A stretch of DNA of 64,000 nucleotides. Source: VBAT01 sp036520835 (GTDB lineage: Bacteria > Bacteroidota > Bacteroidia > Chitinophagales > Chitinophagaceae). Of the stretch, positions 54,438 to 62,998 are shown one piece after another. The position numbers and the translations under genes are program-made. The stretch is from the NCBI GenBank assembly GCA_036520835.1, contig DATDIX010000326.1, forward strand, positions 1 to 64,000, written 5' to 3'. The notes beneath the pieces are model-generated. The model was not told where the DNA came from. It ran no database searches and worked only from the letters and a program-made list of their open reading frames with translations. Numbering within the stretch: the stretch's first letter is position 1; each line of letters starts with the position of its first letter.

Positions 54438-55091
54438 TTATGCCAGTTCTAATTCCGCAAACCAATACTTATTATGCAGCAGTTTCCGGTTCACGTTTAC
54501 TTTAATTCTTTTATCAAACAAAGGGCAATTCAAAACCAGTGTATGGAATTCGCCATTCTCCCCGCAGGCATCAATGCCCATTGCTTCTAATACATCAACA
54601 AGTTCTGCAGTCATCATCCTTCCAATGAATGGTTCGCCCATTATTTCATTACAACTGACGATCATTGTTTCAATACCTGCCTCCAGCATCTGCAGCACCA
54701 GTTCTTTCCTGTTTTGCTGCCATAAAGGAAGTATGGCTGTCAATCCTGCGTGGGTACAAACCTTTTCTTCCCAGTCGCGGTGAGGCTGCAGGTCAATATC
54801 GCCGAATACAGCGTGTGAAAGGTCGTATTGTTCTTTCAGTTCTTTTAATGCATTCGTAAAGTGCATTTCATATTCCTGCCATGAACTGGTGATAAGATGT
54901 ACAGGTAAACCCGCTGCACCGGCCTGTGCTTGTAAGATAGAAGAAGGTATGCCATGCGAACGGGAAATTTTTCCTTCTTCGTTTAATACATTCAGTAAGA
55001 CTTTTGGGGCATAGCCGGATTGCATGGCTTTGATCAATGCAAAACAACTGTCCTTTCCGCCGCTCCAGGAGCAAAGCATATTATTATTCAT
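54438..55091 (-). CDS. Diphthine-ammonia ligase-like ATP-pyrophosphatase (DUF71)
   Basis: A 217-residue PP-loop ATP-binding protein. The N-terminal SGGKDS motif is at 9-14. The family block DACGENGEFHTLVLNCPLF (about 174-192) and FGDIDLQPHRDWEE, IMGEPFIGRMM define the DUF71 branch. In archaea and eukaryotes the domain amidates diphthine; bacteria lack diphthamide, so the substrate here is different and unknown. It is 31 bp upstream of the array-side gap and co-directional with rnhA, which ends 31 bp away on its upstream side. Confidence 0.88.
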   Translation of the reverse strand: MNNNMLCSWSGGKDSCFALIKAMQSGYAPKVLLNVLNEEGKISRSHGIPSSILQAQAGAAGLPVHLITSSWQEYEMHFTNALKELKEQYDLSHAVFGDIDLQPHRDWEEKVCTHAGLTAILPLWQQNRKELVLQMLEAGIETMIVSCNEIMGEPFIGRMMTAELVDVLEAMGIDACGENGEFHTLVLNCPLFDKRIKVNVNRKLLHNKYWFAELELA

Positions 55092-55122
55092 ACTATATTA
55101 AGAGGAATTTTACAGGCATCCT

Positions 55123-55584
55123 TTATGAGTTGGGGATATATCCTTCATCCACCAGCAGACCAGCCCCGTCTGCCGCAGTTGTCGCCAGTTCATCACAGCG
55201 GTTATTCAATGGATTATCCGCATGGCCTTTTACCCATACAAAACGGATGAATTGTGTTTTGGCCAAATGATGGTAGCGCAGCCAAAGATCTTTATTTTTT
55301 TTGCCTCCTTTAAAGTTCGTGGCGATCCAGGTATTCAGCCAGCCTTTCTCCACTGCATTTACCACGTATTGGCTGTCAGAATATATTTTGATATGCTGTC
55401 CCTGTTTTTTCAGCGCTTCCAACCCGGCGATCACGGCCATCAGTTCCATCCGGTTATTGGTTGTAAGTTGATAGCCTTGTGATAATTCTTTTCGGTGCGA
55501 TCCTGAGATCAGTATAACACCATAACCCCCGGGGCCCGGATTACCCCGTGAAGAACCATCTGTATATATCGTTATTTCACTCAT
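55123..55584 (-). CDS. rnhA: Ribonuclease HI
   Basis: A 153-residue enzyme degrading RNA in RNA-DNA hybrids. The active-site carboxylates are Asp9 (IYTDGSSRGNPGPGGYG), Glu47 (NNRMELMAVI) and Asp70 (IYSDSQYVVNAV), with the His loop VWVKGHADNPLNNRCDELA near the C-terminus. The basic protrusion is present (WIATNFKGGKKNKDLW). The length matches bacterial RNase HI. It may share a transcript with the carboxylase gene upstream. Confidence 0.96.
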   Translation of the reverse strand: MSEITIYTDGSSRGNPGPGGYGVILISGSHRKELSQGYQLTTNNRMELMAVIAGLEALKKQGQHIKIYSDSQYVVNAVEKGWLNTWIATNFKGGKKNKDLWLRYHHLAKTQFIRFVWVKGHADNPLNNRCDELATTAADGAGLLVDEGYIPNS

Positions 55585-55610
55585 TAATAAGATAAGTGGA
55601 ATTTTTTTTG

Positions 55611-55659
55611 ATTACTGAATCCCACTCACCATTGACTGCTCACCACTAATCAATTCACA
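55611..55659 (+). repeat. Heptad array overlapping the stop codon of the acyl-CoA carboxylase gene
   Basis: ATTACTG, AATCCCA, CTCACCA, TTGACTG, CTCACCA, CTAATCA, ATTCACA keep a 7-bp phase between rnhA and the carboxylase gene. The last unit includes the minus-strand stop at 55655-55657. Confidence 0.75.
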
Positions 55660-57280
55660 CCTGGAATACCCCGGTTTTAAAGTCAGCTATCTCCGGATTT
55701 TGATTGGCTGCAGCGATTCCTTCAGCGATCACTTTCCTGGTTTCAGCCGGGTCAATGATAGCGTCTACCCAAAGACGGGCGGCTGCATAGCAGGGAGATG
55801 TTTGTTTTTCATAACTTCCCTTTATCTCGTTAAGAAGGTTTTGTTCCTGTTCGGGGGTTACTTCTTTACCCTGTGCTTTCATTGAGGCAACCTGTATCTG
55901 CAATAAAGTTTTAGCAGCCTGGTCGCCACCCATCACCGCAATTTTTGCTGTTGGCCATGCATAAATGAACCGCGGATCATATGCTTTTCCGCACATAGCA
56001 TAATTGCCGGCGCCATACGAATTGCCGATAATGACCGTGATCTTGGGCACAACGGAATTGGCAACCGCATTTACCATTTTGGCCCCGTCTTTAATGATGC
56101 CGGCATGTTCGCTGCGGCTGCCCACCATAAAGCCCGTTACATCCTGTAAAAAAACAAGCGGTATCTTTTTTTGATTGCAATTTAAAATGAACCGGGCCGC
56201 CTTATCAGCGCTGTCATTATAGATAACACCGCCCATTTGCATTTCCCCTTTTTTGCTCTTTACTATTTTTCGTTGGTTGGCTACAACACCTACCGCCCAG
56301 CCATCAATTCTTCCATAGCCGCAGATAATGGTTTTGCCATAATCTTCTTTGAATTGTTCAAAATCCGAATCGTCCACAATTCTTTCAATGATGTCCAGCA
56401 TATCGTATGGCTTTCCGTCATTGGGGAAAATGCCATAGAGTTCTTCAGCATTTTTCTTCGGGAACTTAGGAGTGATGCGGTCAAATCTTGCGCTATCTTT
56501 CTTACCGAGCATGGACATGACTCTTTTTACATGGTCCATGCATTCCTGCTCCGTTTTAAACTTATAATCGGCAATGCCTGATATTTCGGTATGTGTTACA
56601 GCACCACCCAATGTTTCAGTATCCACTTCTTCACCAACTGCCGCTTTAACAAGGTAAGGTCCTGCCAGGAAAATTGAACCATTGCCTTCTACCATTAATG
56701 TTTCATCACTCATGATCGGCAGGTAAGCGCCACCGGCCACGCAGGCGCCCATCACAGCTGCTATTTGTGTAATCCCCATGGCGCTCATCCGTGCATTGTT
56801 CCTGAATATTCTTCCGAAATGTTCTTTATCGGGAAAGATCTCATCCTGCATCGGCAAGAAAACACCGGCGCTGTCAACAAGATAAATAACCGGTAAATGA
56901 TTTTCCATGGCTATCTCCTGGAGGCGGAGATTCTTTTTACCGGTAATAGGAAACCAGGCGCCCGCTTTCACGGTCTGGTCATTGGCCAATATCACGCATT
57001 GCCTGCCGCTGACATAACCGATGCCCGCAACGGTTCCCCCGGCCGGGCAACCACCTTCCGCTTCATACATTTCATAACCGGCAAAGGCGCCGATCTCGAT
57101 AAATGGTTTGTCTTTATCAACGAGGTAGTCTATTCTTTCTCTCGGGGTAAGTTTGTTTTTTTCTTTTTGCTTTTTGATGGCTTTGGCTCCGCCTCCCTGG
57201 TAAATCTTTTCCAGTTTGCGCTTTATATCACTTAGCGACATTTTCATCGCATCTTCATTCTTATTGAAATCAATATTCAT
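55655..57280 (-). CDS. Acyl-CoA carboxylase beta subunit (methylcrotonyl-CoA type)
   Basis: A 541-residue carboxyltransferase subunit of a biotin-dependent acyl-CoA carboxylase. The two crotonase-like halves are visible: GGCPAGGTVAGIGYVSGRQC, VYLVDSAGVFLPMQDE-like sequence (IYLVDSAGVFLP) and GACVAGGAYLPIMSDE in the first, and LVFLQDVTGFMVGSRSE, IIGNSYGAGNYAMCGKAYDP in the second. The sequence PDKEHFGRIFRNNARMSAMG and ADYKFKTEQECMDHV favour methylcrotonyl-CoA over propionyl-CoA. No alpha/biotin subunit is in the window. Start at 57280 (MNIDFNKN) sits about 20 bp behind a -7 box; the ORF extends 114 bp further upstream. Confidence 0.9.
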   Translation of the reverse strand: MNIDFNKNEDAMKMSLSDIKRKLEKIYQGGGAKAIKKQKEKNKLTPRERIDYLVDKDKPFIEIGAFAGYEMYEAEGGCPAGGTVAGIGYVSGRQCVILANDQTVKAGAWFPITGKKNLRLQEIAMENHLPVIYLVDSAGVFLPMQDEIFPDKEHFGRIFRNNARMSAMGITQIAAVMGACVAGGAYLPIMSDETLMVEGNGSIFLAGPYLVKAAVGEEVDTETLGGAVTHTEISGIADYKFKTEQECMDHVKRVMSMLGKKDSARFDRITPKFPKKNAEELYGIFPNDGKPYDMLDIIERIVDDSDFEQFKEDYGKTIICGYGRIDGWAVGVVANQRKIVKSKKGEMQMGGVIYNDSADKAARFILNCNQKKIPLVFLQDVTGFMVGSRSEHAGIIKDGAKMVNAVANSVVPKITVIIGNSYGAGNYAMCGKAYDPRFIYAWPTAKIAVMGGDQAAKTLLQIQVASMKAQGKEVTPEQEQNLLNEIKGSYEKQTSPCYAAARLWVDAIIDPAETRKVIAEGIAAANQNPEIADFKTGVFQV

Positions 57281-57300
57281 TTGGCCAATGGTTGTATGGA

Positions 57301-57308
57301 CAAAGATA
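57301..57308 (-). promoter_or_regulatory. -7 promoter box of the acyl-CoA carboxylase gene (TATCTTTG)
   Basis: Exact TAnnTTTG on the minus strand, 20 bp before ATG 57280. It argues against the longer ORF start at 57394. Confidence 0.55.
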
Positions 57309-57445
57309 GGGGAGAGCAGAAGAAGTAGTGAGTAAGGATAATGAGCCGGGGAAGGGACTGCGTTAAAATGAATTAACACCGAATTCAATATCACCCGGTA
57401 TGGAAAGGGACCTGCGCTGATTCTTATGGCTCAAACCCAACTAAT

Positions 57446-58207
57446 ATGAGCCGTTTATTTATTTTTTCCGTTATTTCTTTTTTTATCGCTTGCCAATGGC
57501 AGGATGATGGAAGCCTGCTGCCGGCGCCAAATCCGTTAATTCCCTTAAAAGTTGCTTCCGATATAGCGCCTCCGCTAGGGTATAGCCGGGTAAAAGTGTC
57601 AGAAAATTCTTTTGAAGAATGGTTAAGGGAAGTTCCGGTAAGGAAAGACAGCCATGTGTATTTATATAATGGGGCATTGAAACAGGACCAGTCAGTACAA
57701 TATGCTGTGCTGGATATTACTGTTGGCAAAAAAGACCTGCAGCAATGTGCTGATGCGGTAATGCGCCTGCGGGCTGAATATTTATTTAGCAAAAAGGAAT
57801 ACGCAGCTATTGAATTTCGTGACAATGCCGGCAAAGCATATAAATGGACAGGAGGGGCAGACCGGCAGAGTTTTGACCGCTACCTGGAAACAGTTTTTGG
57901 CTGGTGCGGTTCTGCATCTTTGGAAAAGCAATTAAAACCTGTTGCTGGTATAAAAGATATACAACCGGGGGATGTGTTTATCAAAGGAGGTTTCCCCGGT
58001 CATGCGATGATAGTGATGGATGTAGCTGTAAATGGAAAAGGCAATAAAGTTTTTATACTGGCGCAAAGTTATATGCCGGCACAGGATATACATATTGTAA
58101 GAAATCCCCGGAACGAAGAGTTAAGCCCCTGGTATGAGATAGATGACAGCAAACAGGTCATTACGCCTGAATGGACATTTTCCTATGACCAGTTAAAACG
58201 GTGGTGA
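57446..58207 (+). CDS. Exported DUF4846 protein
   Basis: A 253-residue exported protein. A signal or lipoprotein-like N-terminus (FSVISFFIACQ, Cys at about 16) precedes the DUF4846 domain (about 36-250): PPLGYSRVKVSENSFEEWLR, VLDITVGKKDLQQCADAVMR, VFGWCGSASLEKQL, GDVFIKGGFPGHAMIVMD and LAQSYMPAQDIH. The GDVFI...GHA segment resembles NlpC-like hydrolase active sites (inference only). It is probably envelope located; the substrate is unknown. It shares a terminator with the TonB receptor gene. Confidence 0.87.
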   Translation: MSRLFIFSVISFFIACQWQDDGSLLPAPNPLIPLKVASDIAPPLGYSRVKVSENSFEEWLREVPVRKDSHVYLYNGALKQDQSVQYAVLDITVGKKDLQQCADAVMRLRAEYLFSKKEYAAIEFRDNAGKAYKWTGGADRQSFDRYLETVFGWCGSASLEKQLKPVAGIKDIQPGDVFIKGGFPGHAMIVMDVAVNGKGNKVFILAQSYMPAQDIHIVRNPRNEELSPWYEIDDSKQVITPEWTFSYDQLKRW

Positions 58208-58223
58208 ACTTAAAATGAGTGCA

Positions 58224-58258
58224 TAAAAAAACCGGCTCGCAAGAACCGGTTTAAAAAA
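58224..58258. terminator. Bidirectional terminator between the DUF4846 and TonB-receptor genes
   Basis: A-run, AAACCGG (58229-58235), 10-base loop, CCGGTTT (58246-58252), followed by AAAAAA (T-run on the other strand). It sits between convergent genes. Confidence 0.8.
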
Positions 58259-58275
58259 GTTAGTCGATCATTTTA

Positions 58276-61200
58276 TCAGAAGTTCAGGCGGAAACCTAAT
58301 TGGCTGCTCCAGCGTGAACTGTTATATACACCATCAGAAACATTATATCGCTTCGCAACTGAAGGAGTGAACCTGTATGTAGGAGTCAGGTCTGTGGCGC
58401 TTGTAAAGCCGACAAAATCAATAATATTCATCTGATCGTTTGTTAAGAAGTACAGGATTCCCCAATCCTTATTAAGCATATTGGTGAAATTAAATATGTC
58501 ATACGAAACCTGGAGCTGGTAGGTCTTTTTACCTAACTTAAGATTGAAATCCTGCTGGAGTTTCAGATCAAGCACAGCGGTAAATGGCAGGCGGGCGCCA
58601 TTACGTTCGGCATATTGGCCACGTTGTTTTTTCAGGTATTTATCTTTTTCTATATAATCATTAAAGAAGGCCCTTTGCTGGTCAGGCGTGTATGTAACAC
58701 CATTAACTGTATTGGAAAGAAATACCATGCTGGCTAACTGTGACTGGGTGGGTACATAGATCAGGTCATTTGTTTCATTGTTATCCTCATCACGTACCAT
58801 TCCCCTGTTCATGATATAGCTGAAGGTATTTCCACTTTGTCCGTTGAAAACCATTGAAACAGTAGTGGCCATTTTTTCATTCAGGTAGCTGATTTTTTTG
58901 GATATATAAGCATTGATCCGGTGTCCGGGGTCAAAGTCACTGTAAGAACGGGTAATAGCATTTCTACCATTAACAGTTTCCATAAAGCGCCACTGCGAGT
59001 TATTTTGAGAACTTGTTCCTTCGTTAATCACAACTGAACTGCCATACGAGTAGTTGGCATTAAAGGCCCATCCTTTTGAAAAGGCTTTATCCAATGATAC
59101 GGTGAAACTGTAAGAATATCCTTTTTTGTCATCAACGTTGCTTAACAAATAGATGCCGGTATAAGGGCTGGTTCCGTTTGAACGTAAAGGAATATTGGCC
59201 GCGAAGTTGCCGCTGAGGTCATACACGGACCTGTTGTCAACACCCACCGCTTTCTTTGTGGGAGGCAGGATACTTATTTTTTCATAATCAATTTCGTTGA
59301 TGTTTTTTGTGAAAATACCTTCAACGGTCATTTTCCAGCCCTGGCCCAGGTTTTTATCAACTGCAAAAGAAGTTCTGAAGACCTTGTTCATTCTAAAGTC
59401 TTTGGCGATGAGGTCTATCTGCCCTGAAGGAGAAGCAACAGCCACGCCGAAATCACTGGCAACATATTGGCCAAACGGATCTTCCCTGAAAGCCACATTG
59501 CTCCGGGTAAGACCACCCACACTGATACCATTATTATTATATACGCCACCGGGCCAAACCAGCGGCACCCTGCCTGTGAAGAGACCAAGTCCGCCACGAA
59601 GAACAAGATTTTCATCAGCTACTTTATATACAAATCCTATCCGTGGGTTTAATGACCATTTGGGGCTTGATATCTGGCCGGTACGGGCTCCTTTCATATC
59701 ATAATACTGGGAGATCCTGGCAATGGCTGTATCATTGAAGAATTTATCTTCTTTTGGTGTCGTCAGGAATTTTGTATTGTCTGCACGCAATCCTATTGTA
59801 AGAGTAAAGGCATCATTCACTTTTATTTCATCAGTGATAAAGAAGCCAAGGCGCAGTGTATTGAATTTTGCGGCTGCATTGATAGACTCATCTCCTGATT
59901 TTCCGGGATCCAGTAATGAATAAGACCTGTTATAGGTTTGGGCAGTACCGCCGGTCATAAATGTATTCAGGTTGGCAAATGTATAAGAGCCGTAATTCTG
60001 GCGGATAAAGATGTTGGTGGATTGGCTGAATTCGTTGTCGGTTCCCACTGACAGGGAATGCTTATTCACATAGAATTTATATACATCGAATAAAGCATAG
60101 TTCTTTTGCTCTAAATAGTTGCCGGTTGAAAATTCTTCTGTACCAAAGACCATGCTGCCTGCACCATCAAGAATTGTTACCCTCGGAAAAGGTTTACCGA
60201 TAGCTCCGCGGTCGTCAACGACACCTGTATAAGTTAACAATAACCTGTTATTGGCATTTCTTTTTAAACGGGTATTCAATTCGAGTGAAGCAGAATTGGT
60301 GGTAGTCGGGAAAGCATACCCGTTATTATAAAAGTTAATAATGGAGTTGCTGCTGCGGCTTACATTGTTCCTGAAGCCATCATTGTACCTGTAACTTGCA
60401 GTCAGTTTATTGGCATTATTGATCCTCCAGTCAATTTTAGCAGCTACCCTGTTGGCTTCTACCAGTTCCGGGTTATCAAGATAGCCTCCGGGATCATAAT
60501 CGTAGGTTGTTATTAAGTAGTTGGTAAGGTTATTTATATCAGTAGCAGTAGAGTTTCCGCCGTAAGTGCCTGTAAATGGCTGCGGCCTTTCGTCACGCTG
60601 AATTTCTCCGTTCAGGAAGAAAAACAATTTATTTTTAATAATGGGTCCGCCTACCCGGAAGCCCGTCGTTTTATTAGAAAAATCAGGAAGCTTGGTGGCA
60701 ATACTTTTATCCACGTACGGGGTTTTCCCGGAAAGCCCTTCATTCCTGAAAAAATGATAGACTGAACCTGTATATTCATTGGTCCCGCTGCGGGTAGTTG
60801 CATTGATACCGCCACCTGTGAAATTACCAAGAGAAGCATCGTATGGTGACAGCACTACCTGGAACTGGTCGATCGCATCAATGGAAATTGGAGCGATACC
60901 TGCCTGGCCACCATTGGTACCAGATGCGGCAAGACCGAATACATCATTATTGACAGCGCCATCAATGTAGAATGAATTATAGCGGTTGTTCTGACCAGCT
61001 AATGATACACCGCCATCGGCAGTAACTTTTGCCTGGGGAACAAACCGGAGAAAATCAGATATATTCCGGCCTACCGTAGGGAGGTTAGACATCTTATCTC
61101 TTCCGATCGTCGTTTCAGCGCCCCCTTTTGCTTCCTGTACGGGCCTCCGTGGAGCAGCCACCACTACTTCCTTTAATTCAGTTGACTTATTGGTAAGTAC

Positions 61201-61518
61201 AAACTGCTGCTGGCTCGTTTCACCAAGTGCAAGAAAAATATTTTCCCGTACCGATTTTTCAAAACCGGTATAAGTGATCTCTATTTTGTAGGGCCCCCCG
61301 GGAGCAATATTTGCCAGTTCAAAACGCCCCCCGGTTCTTGTTATGCTTGAGTAAACGATACCGGTCGGAATGTTTGTTACTACCACTGTGGCACCAACAA
61401 GGGGGTCACCGGTAGAAGATTTTACAACGCATGATAAATTACTGGTTGTCACCTGCGCCACAAGCGAAGACGTTGCCACGAATAATATGGCAACTAAGGA
61501 CACGATTCTCTTAAGCAT
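58276..61518 (-). CDS. Oar-like TonB-dependent receptor with CarboxypepD_reg domain
   Basis: A 1080-residue outer-membrane transporter. A signal peptide (about 1-21, SSLVAQ) is followed by a CarboxypepD_reg-like domain (about 27-112; VVKSSTGDPLVGATVVVTN). A short TonB-box-like LKEVVVAAPRR (about 114-124), a plug (about 130-240; NLPTVGRNISDFLRFVPQAK, YNSFYIDGAVNNDVFGL) and a 22-stranded barrel ending with WSSQLGFRLNF follow. The plug sequence and length match Oar/OmpA-type receptors rather than SusC. No SusD gene is adjacent. The substrate is unknown; Oar proteins have been linked to protein or outer-membrane-vesicle secretion as well as uptake. Confidence 0.92.
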   Translation of the reverse strand: MLKRIVSLVAILFVATSSLVAQVTTSNLSCVVKSSTGDPLVGATVVVTNIPTGIVYSSITRTGGRFELANIAPGGPYKIEITYTGFEKSVRENIFLALGETSQQQFVLTNKSTELKEVVVAAPRRPVQEAKGGAETTIGRDKMSNLPTVGRNISDFLRFVPQAKVTADGGVSLAGQNNRYNSFYIDGAVNNDVFGLAASGTNGGQAGIAPISIDAIDQFQVVLSPYDASLGNFTGGGINATTRSGTNEYTGSVYHFFRNEGLSGKTPYVDKSIATKLPDFSNKTTGFRVGGPIIKNKLFFFLNGEIQRDERPQPFTGTYGGNSTATDINNLTNYLITTYDYDPGGYLDNPELVEANRVAAKIDWRINNANKLTASYRYNDGFRNNVSRSSNSIINFYNNGYAFPTTTNSASLELNTRLKRNANNRLLLTYTGVVDDRGAIGKPFPRVTILDGAGSMVFGTEEFSTGNYLEQKNYALFDVYKFYVNKHSLSVGTDNEFSQSTNIFIRQNYGSYTFANLNTFMTGGTAQTYNRSYSLLDPGKSGDESINAAAKFNTLRLGFFITDEIKVNDAFTLTIGLRADNTKFLTTPKEDKFFNDTAIARISQYYDMKGARTGQISSPKWSLNPRIGFVYKVADENLVLRGGLGLFTGRVPLVWPGGVYNNNGISVGGLTRSNVAFREDPFGQYVASDFGVAVASPSGQIDLIAKDFRMNKVFRTSFAVDKNLGQGWKMTVEGIFTKNINEIDYEKISILPPTKKAVGVDNRSVYDLSGNFAANIPLRSNGTSPYTGIYLLSNVDDKKGYSYSFTVSLDKAFSKGWAFNANYSYGSSVVINEGTSSQNNSQWRFMETVNGRNAITRSYSDFDPGHRINAYISKKISYLNEKMATTVSMVFNGQSGNTFSYIMNRGMVRDEDNNETNDLIYVPTQSQLASMVFLSNTVNGVTYTPDQQRAFFNDYIEKDKYLKKQRGQYAERNGARLPFTAVLDLKLQQDFNLKLGKKTYQLQVSYDIFNFTNMLNKDWGILYFLTNDQMNIIDFVGFTSATDLTPTYRFTPSVAKRYNVSDGVYNSSRWSSQLGFRLNF

Positions 61519-61647
61519 ATTAGTTTAGTTTTCTGTTATTAAGTGCAAAGAAAGGGAATATTCTAAAATTAAATATAGGCAAATATTAACAAATCATGAC
61601 TGGAAGATAGCCCTTTAAGAAGACAGAACGTTCACCAACATTGCTGC

Positions 61648-61661
61648 GTTGCCCGGGCAAC
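61648..61661. promoter_or_regulatory. Perfect 14-bp palindrome upstream of ribBA
   Basis: GTTGCCCGGGCAAC lies 24 bp before the ribBA -7 box. It could be an operator or chance. No FMN-riboswitch-like conserved core is visible between the TonB receptor and ribBA. Confidence 0.4.
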
Positions 61662-61684
61662 CTTTGCGCCGTTTTATTAGTTTC

Positions 61685-61692
61685 TATCTTTG
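61685..61692 (+). promoter_or_regulatory. -7 promoter box of ribBA (TATCTTTG)
   Basis: Exact TAnnTTTG, 16 bp before ATG 61709. It rules against the longer ORF start at 61649. Confidence 0.6.
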
Positions 61693-61708
61693 CACAAATC
61701 TGTATGAT

Positions 61709-62914
61709 ATGTTTGATACAATTGAAGATGCGATCAGGGACATCAGGGACGGGAAACTGGTAATAGTGGTGGATGATGAGGACCGTGAGAACGAAGGCGA
61801 TTTTATAGCCGCTGCCGCCACCATTACACCCGAGGTGATCAACTTTATGACCAAACATGGGCGGGGCCTTATCTGCGTACCACTACCTGAAGAACGCTGC
61901 GAAGAACTTTCCCTTGACCTGATGGTGAACAATAATACCGCCTTGCATGAAACCGCATTTACCGTTTCCGTTGACCTGCTTGGATATGGGTGCACAACAG
62001 GGATCTCTGCTCAAGACCGGGCCAAAACAATACTGGCGCTGAACGACCCGAGAATATCACCGGCAGATCTTGGCAGGCCGGGGCACATTTTCCCGCTGCG
62101 ATCTAAAAAAGGCGGTGTGCTGAGAAGGGCTGGACATACCGAAGCTACTACCGACCTGGCAAGGCTGGCTGGTTTCCCCCCTCCTTACGGAGGCGTACTG
62201 GTAGAGATCATGAATGATGATGGTACGATGGCACGTCTGCCTGAGCTGGAAAAAGTGGCCAGGAAATTTGATTTCAAACTGATTTCGATCAAAGACCTGA
62301 TAGAATACAGGTTGAAAAGAGATTCATTGATAGAAGAAATAGTGAGAGTGGATATGCCGACAAAATATGGTGATTTCAAGTTGGTCGCATTCGGGGAAAA
62401 AAATTCGACCAATGAGCACCTGGCACTGGTAAAAGGGGAATGGCAAAAAGATGAGCCGGTATTGGTGAGGGTGCATTCTTCCTGTTTTACGGGGGATATA
62501 CTCGGATCGCTGCGCTGCGATTGCGGTGACCAGTTGCACAAAGCCATGCAAATGGTGCAGGAAGAGGGAAAAGGCGCTATTTTATATATGAACCAGGAAG
62601 GAAGGGGAATAGGGTTATTAAATAAATTAAAGGCATACCGGCTACAGGAAGAAGGCATGGATACTGTAGAAGCCAATCTTCACCTTGGTTTCCAGACCGA
62701 CCAGCGGGATTATGGCGTGGGTGCACAAATGCTGCGGCATTTAGGCATCACCAAACTGAAACTGATGAGCAATAACCCGAAGAAAAGAGTAGGGCTGATC
62801 GGTTATGGGCTGGAAGTAGTAGAAAATGTCCCAATCGTTATACAATCAAACCCACACAACGAAAAATACCTGCAGACAAAAAGAGATAAGTTGGGACATG
62901 AATGGCGGGAGTAA
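61709..62914 (+). CDS. ribBA: Bifunctional DHBP synthase / GTP cyclohydrolase II
   Basis: A 401-residue enzyme supplying both riboflavin precursors. The N-terminal RibB domain (about 1-200) shows VVDDEDRENEGDF at about 20-32, TKHGRGLICVPL and RAGHTEATTDLARLAG. The C-terminal RibA domain (about 206-401) has the zinc site CFTGDILGSLRCDCGDQL and catalytic NQEGRGIGLLNKLKAY with GFQTDQRDYG. Start at 61709 (MFDTIED) fits the family and the promoter box. Its substrate product feeds the pathway that includes RibD at 0.8 kb; the two are unlinked in operon terms. Confidence 0.97.
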   Translation: MFDTIEDAIRDIRDGKLVIVVDDEDRENEGDFIAAAATITPEVINFMTKHGRGLICVPLPEERCEELSLDLMVNNNTALHETAFTVSVDLLGYGCTTGISAQDRAKTILALNDPRISPADLGRPGHIFPLRSKKGGVLRRAGHTEATTDLARLAGFPPPYGGVLVEIMNDDGTMARLPELEKVARKFDFKLISIKDLIEYRLKRDSLIEEIVRVDMPTKYGDFKLVAFGEKNSTNEHLALVKGEWQKDEPVLVRVHSSCFTGDILGSLRCDCGDQLHKAMQMVQEEGKGAILYMNQEGRGIGLLNKLKAYRLQEEGMDTVEANLHLGFQTDQRDYGVGAQMLRHLGITKLKLMSNNPKKRVGLIGYGLEVVENVPIVIQSNPHNEKYLQTKRDKLGHEWRE

Positions 62915-62949
62915 TACCGTTATAATTTTGATCTGATTCTTTGCTAAAT

Positions 62950-62980
62950 AAAAAAGGGCACCCGGAAGATGCCCTTATTT
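62950..62980. terminator. Bidirectional terminator between ribBA and the FadL-like gene
   Basis: AAGGGCA (62954-62960), loop of 9, TGCCCTT (62970-62976), flanked by A and T runs. Confidence 0.8.
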
Positions 62981-62998
62981 CATAGCGGTAGTACTCGG

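Noticed and set aside
54199..54783. 194-residue plus-strand ORF
   Set aside because: It runs through the hairpin array and antisense to the DUF71 gene, and shows no protein-like patterning.
57314..57345. Another heptad array upstream of the acyl-CoA carboxylase gene
   Set aside because: AGTAGTG, AGTAAGG, ATAATGA keep a loose phase for only three units, so it is not distinguishable from chance.
61519..61708. FMN riboswitch upstream of ribBA
   Set aside because: I could not find the conserved RFN-element stems or sequence, and the leader after the -7 box is only about 10 nt.
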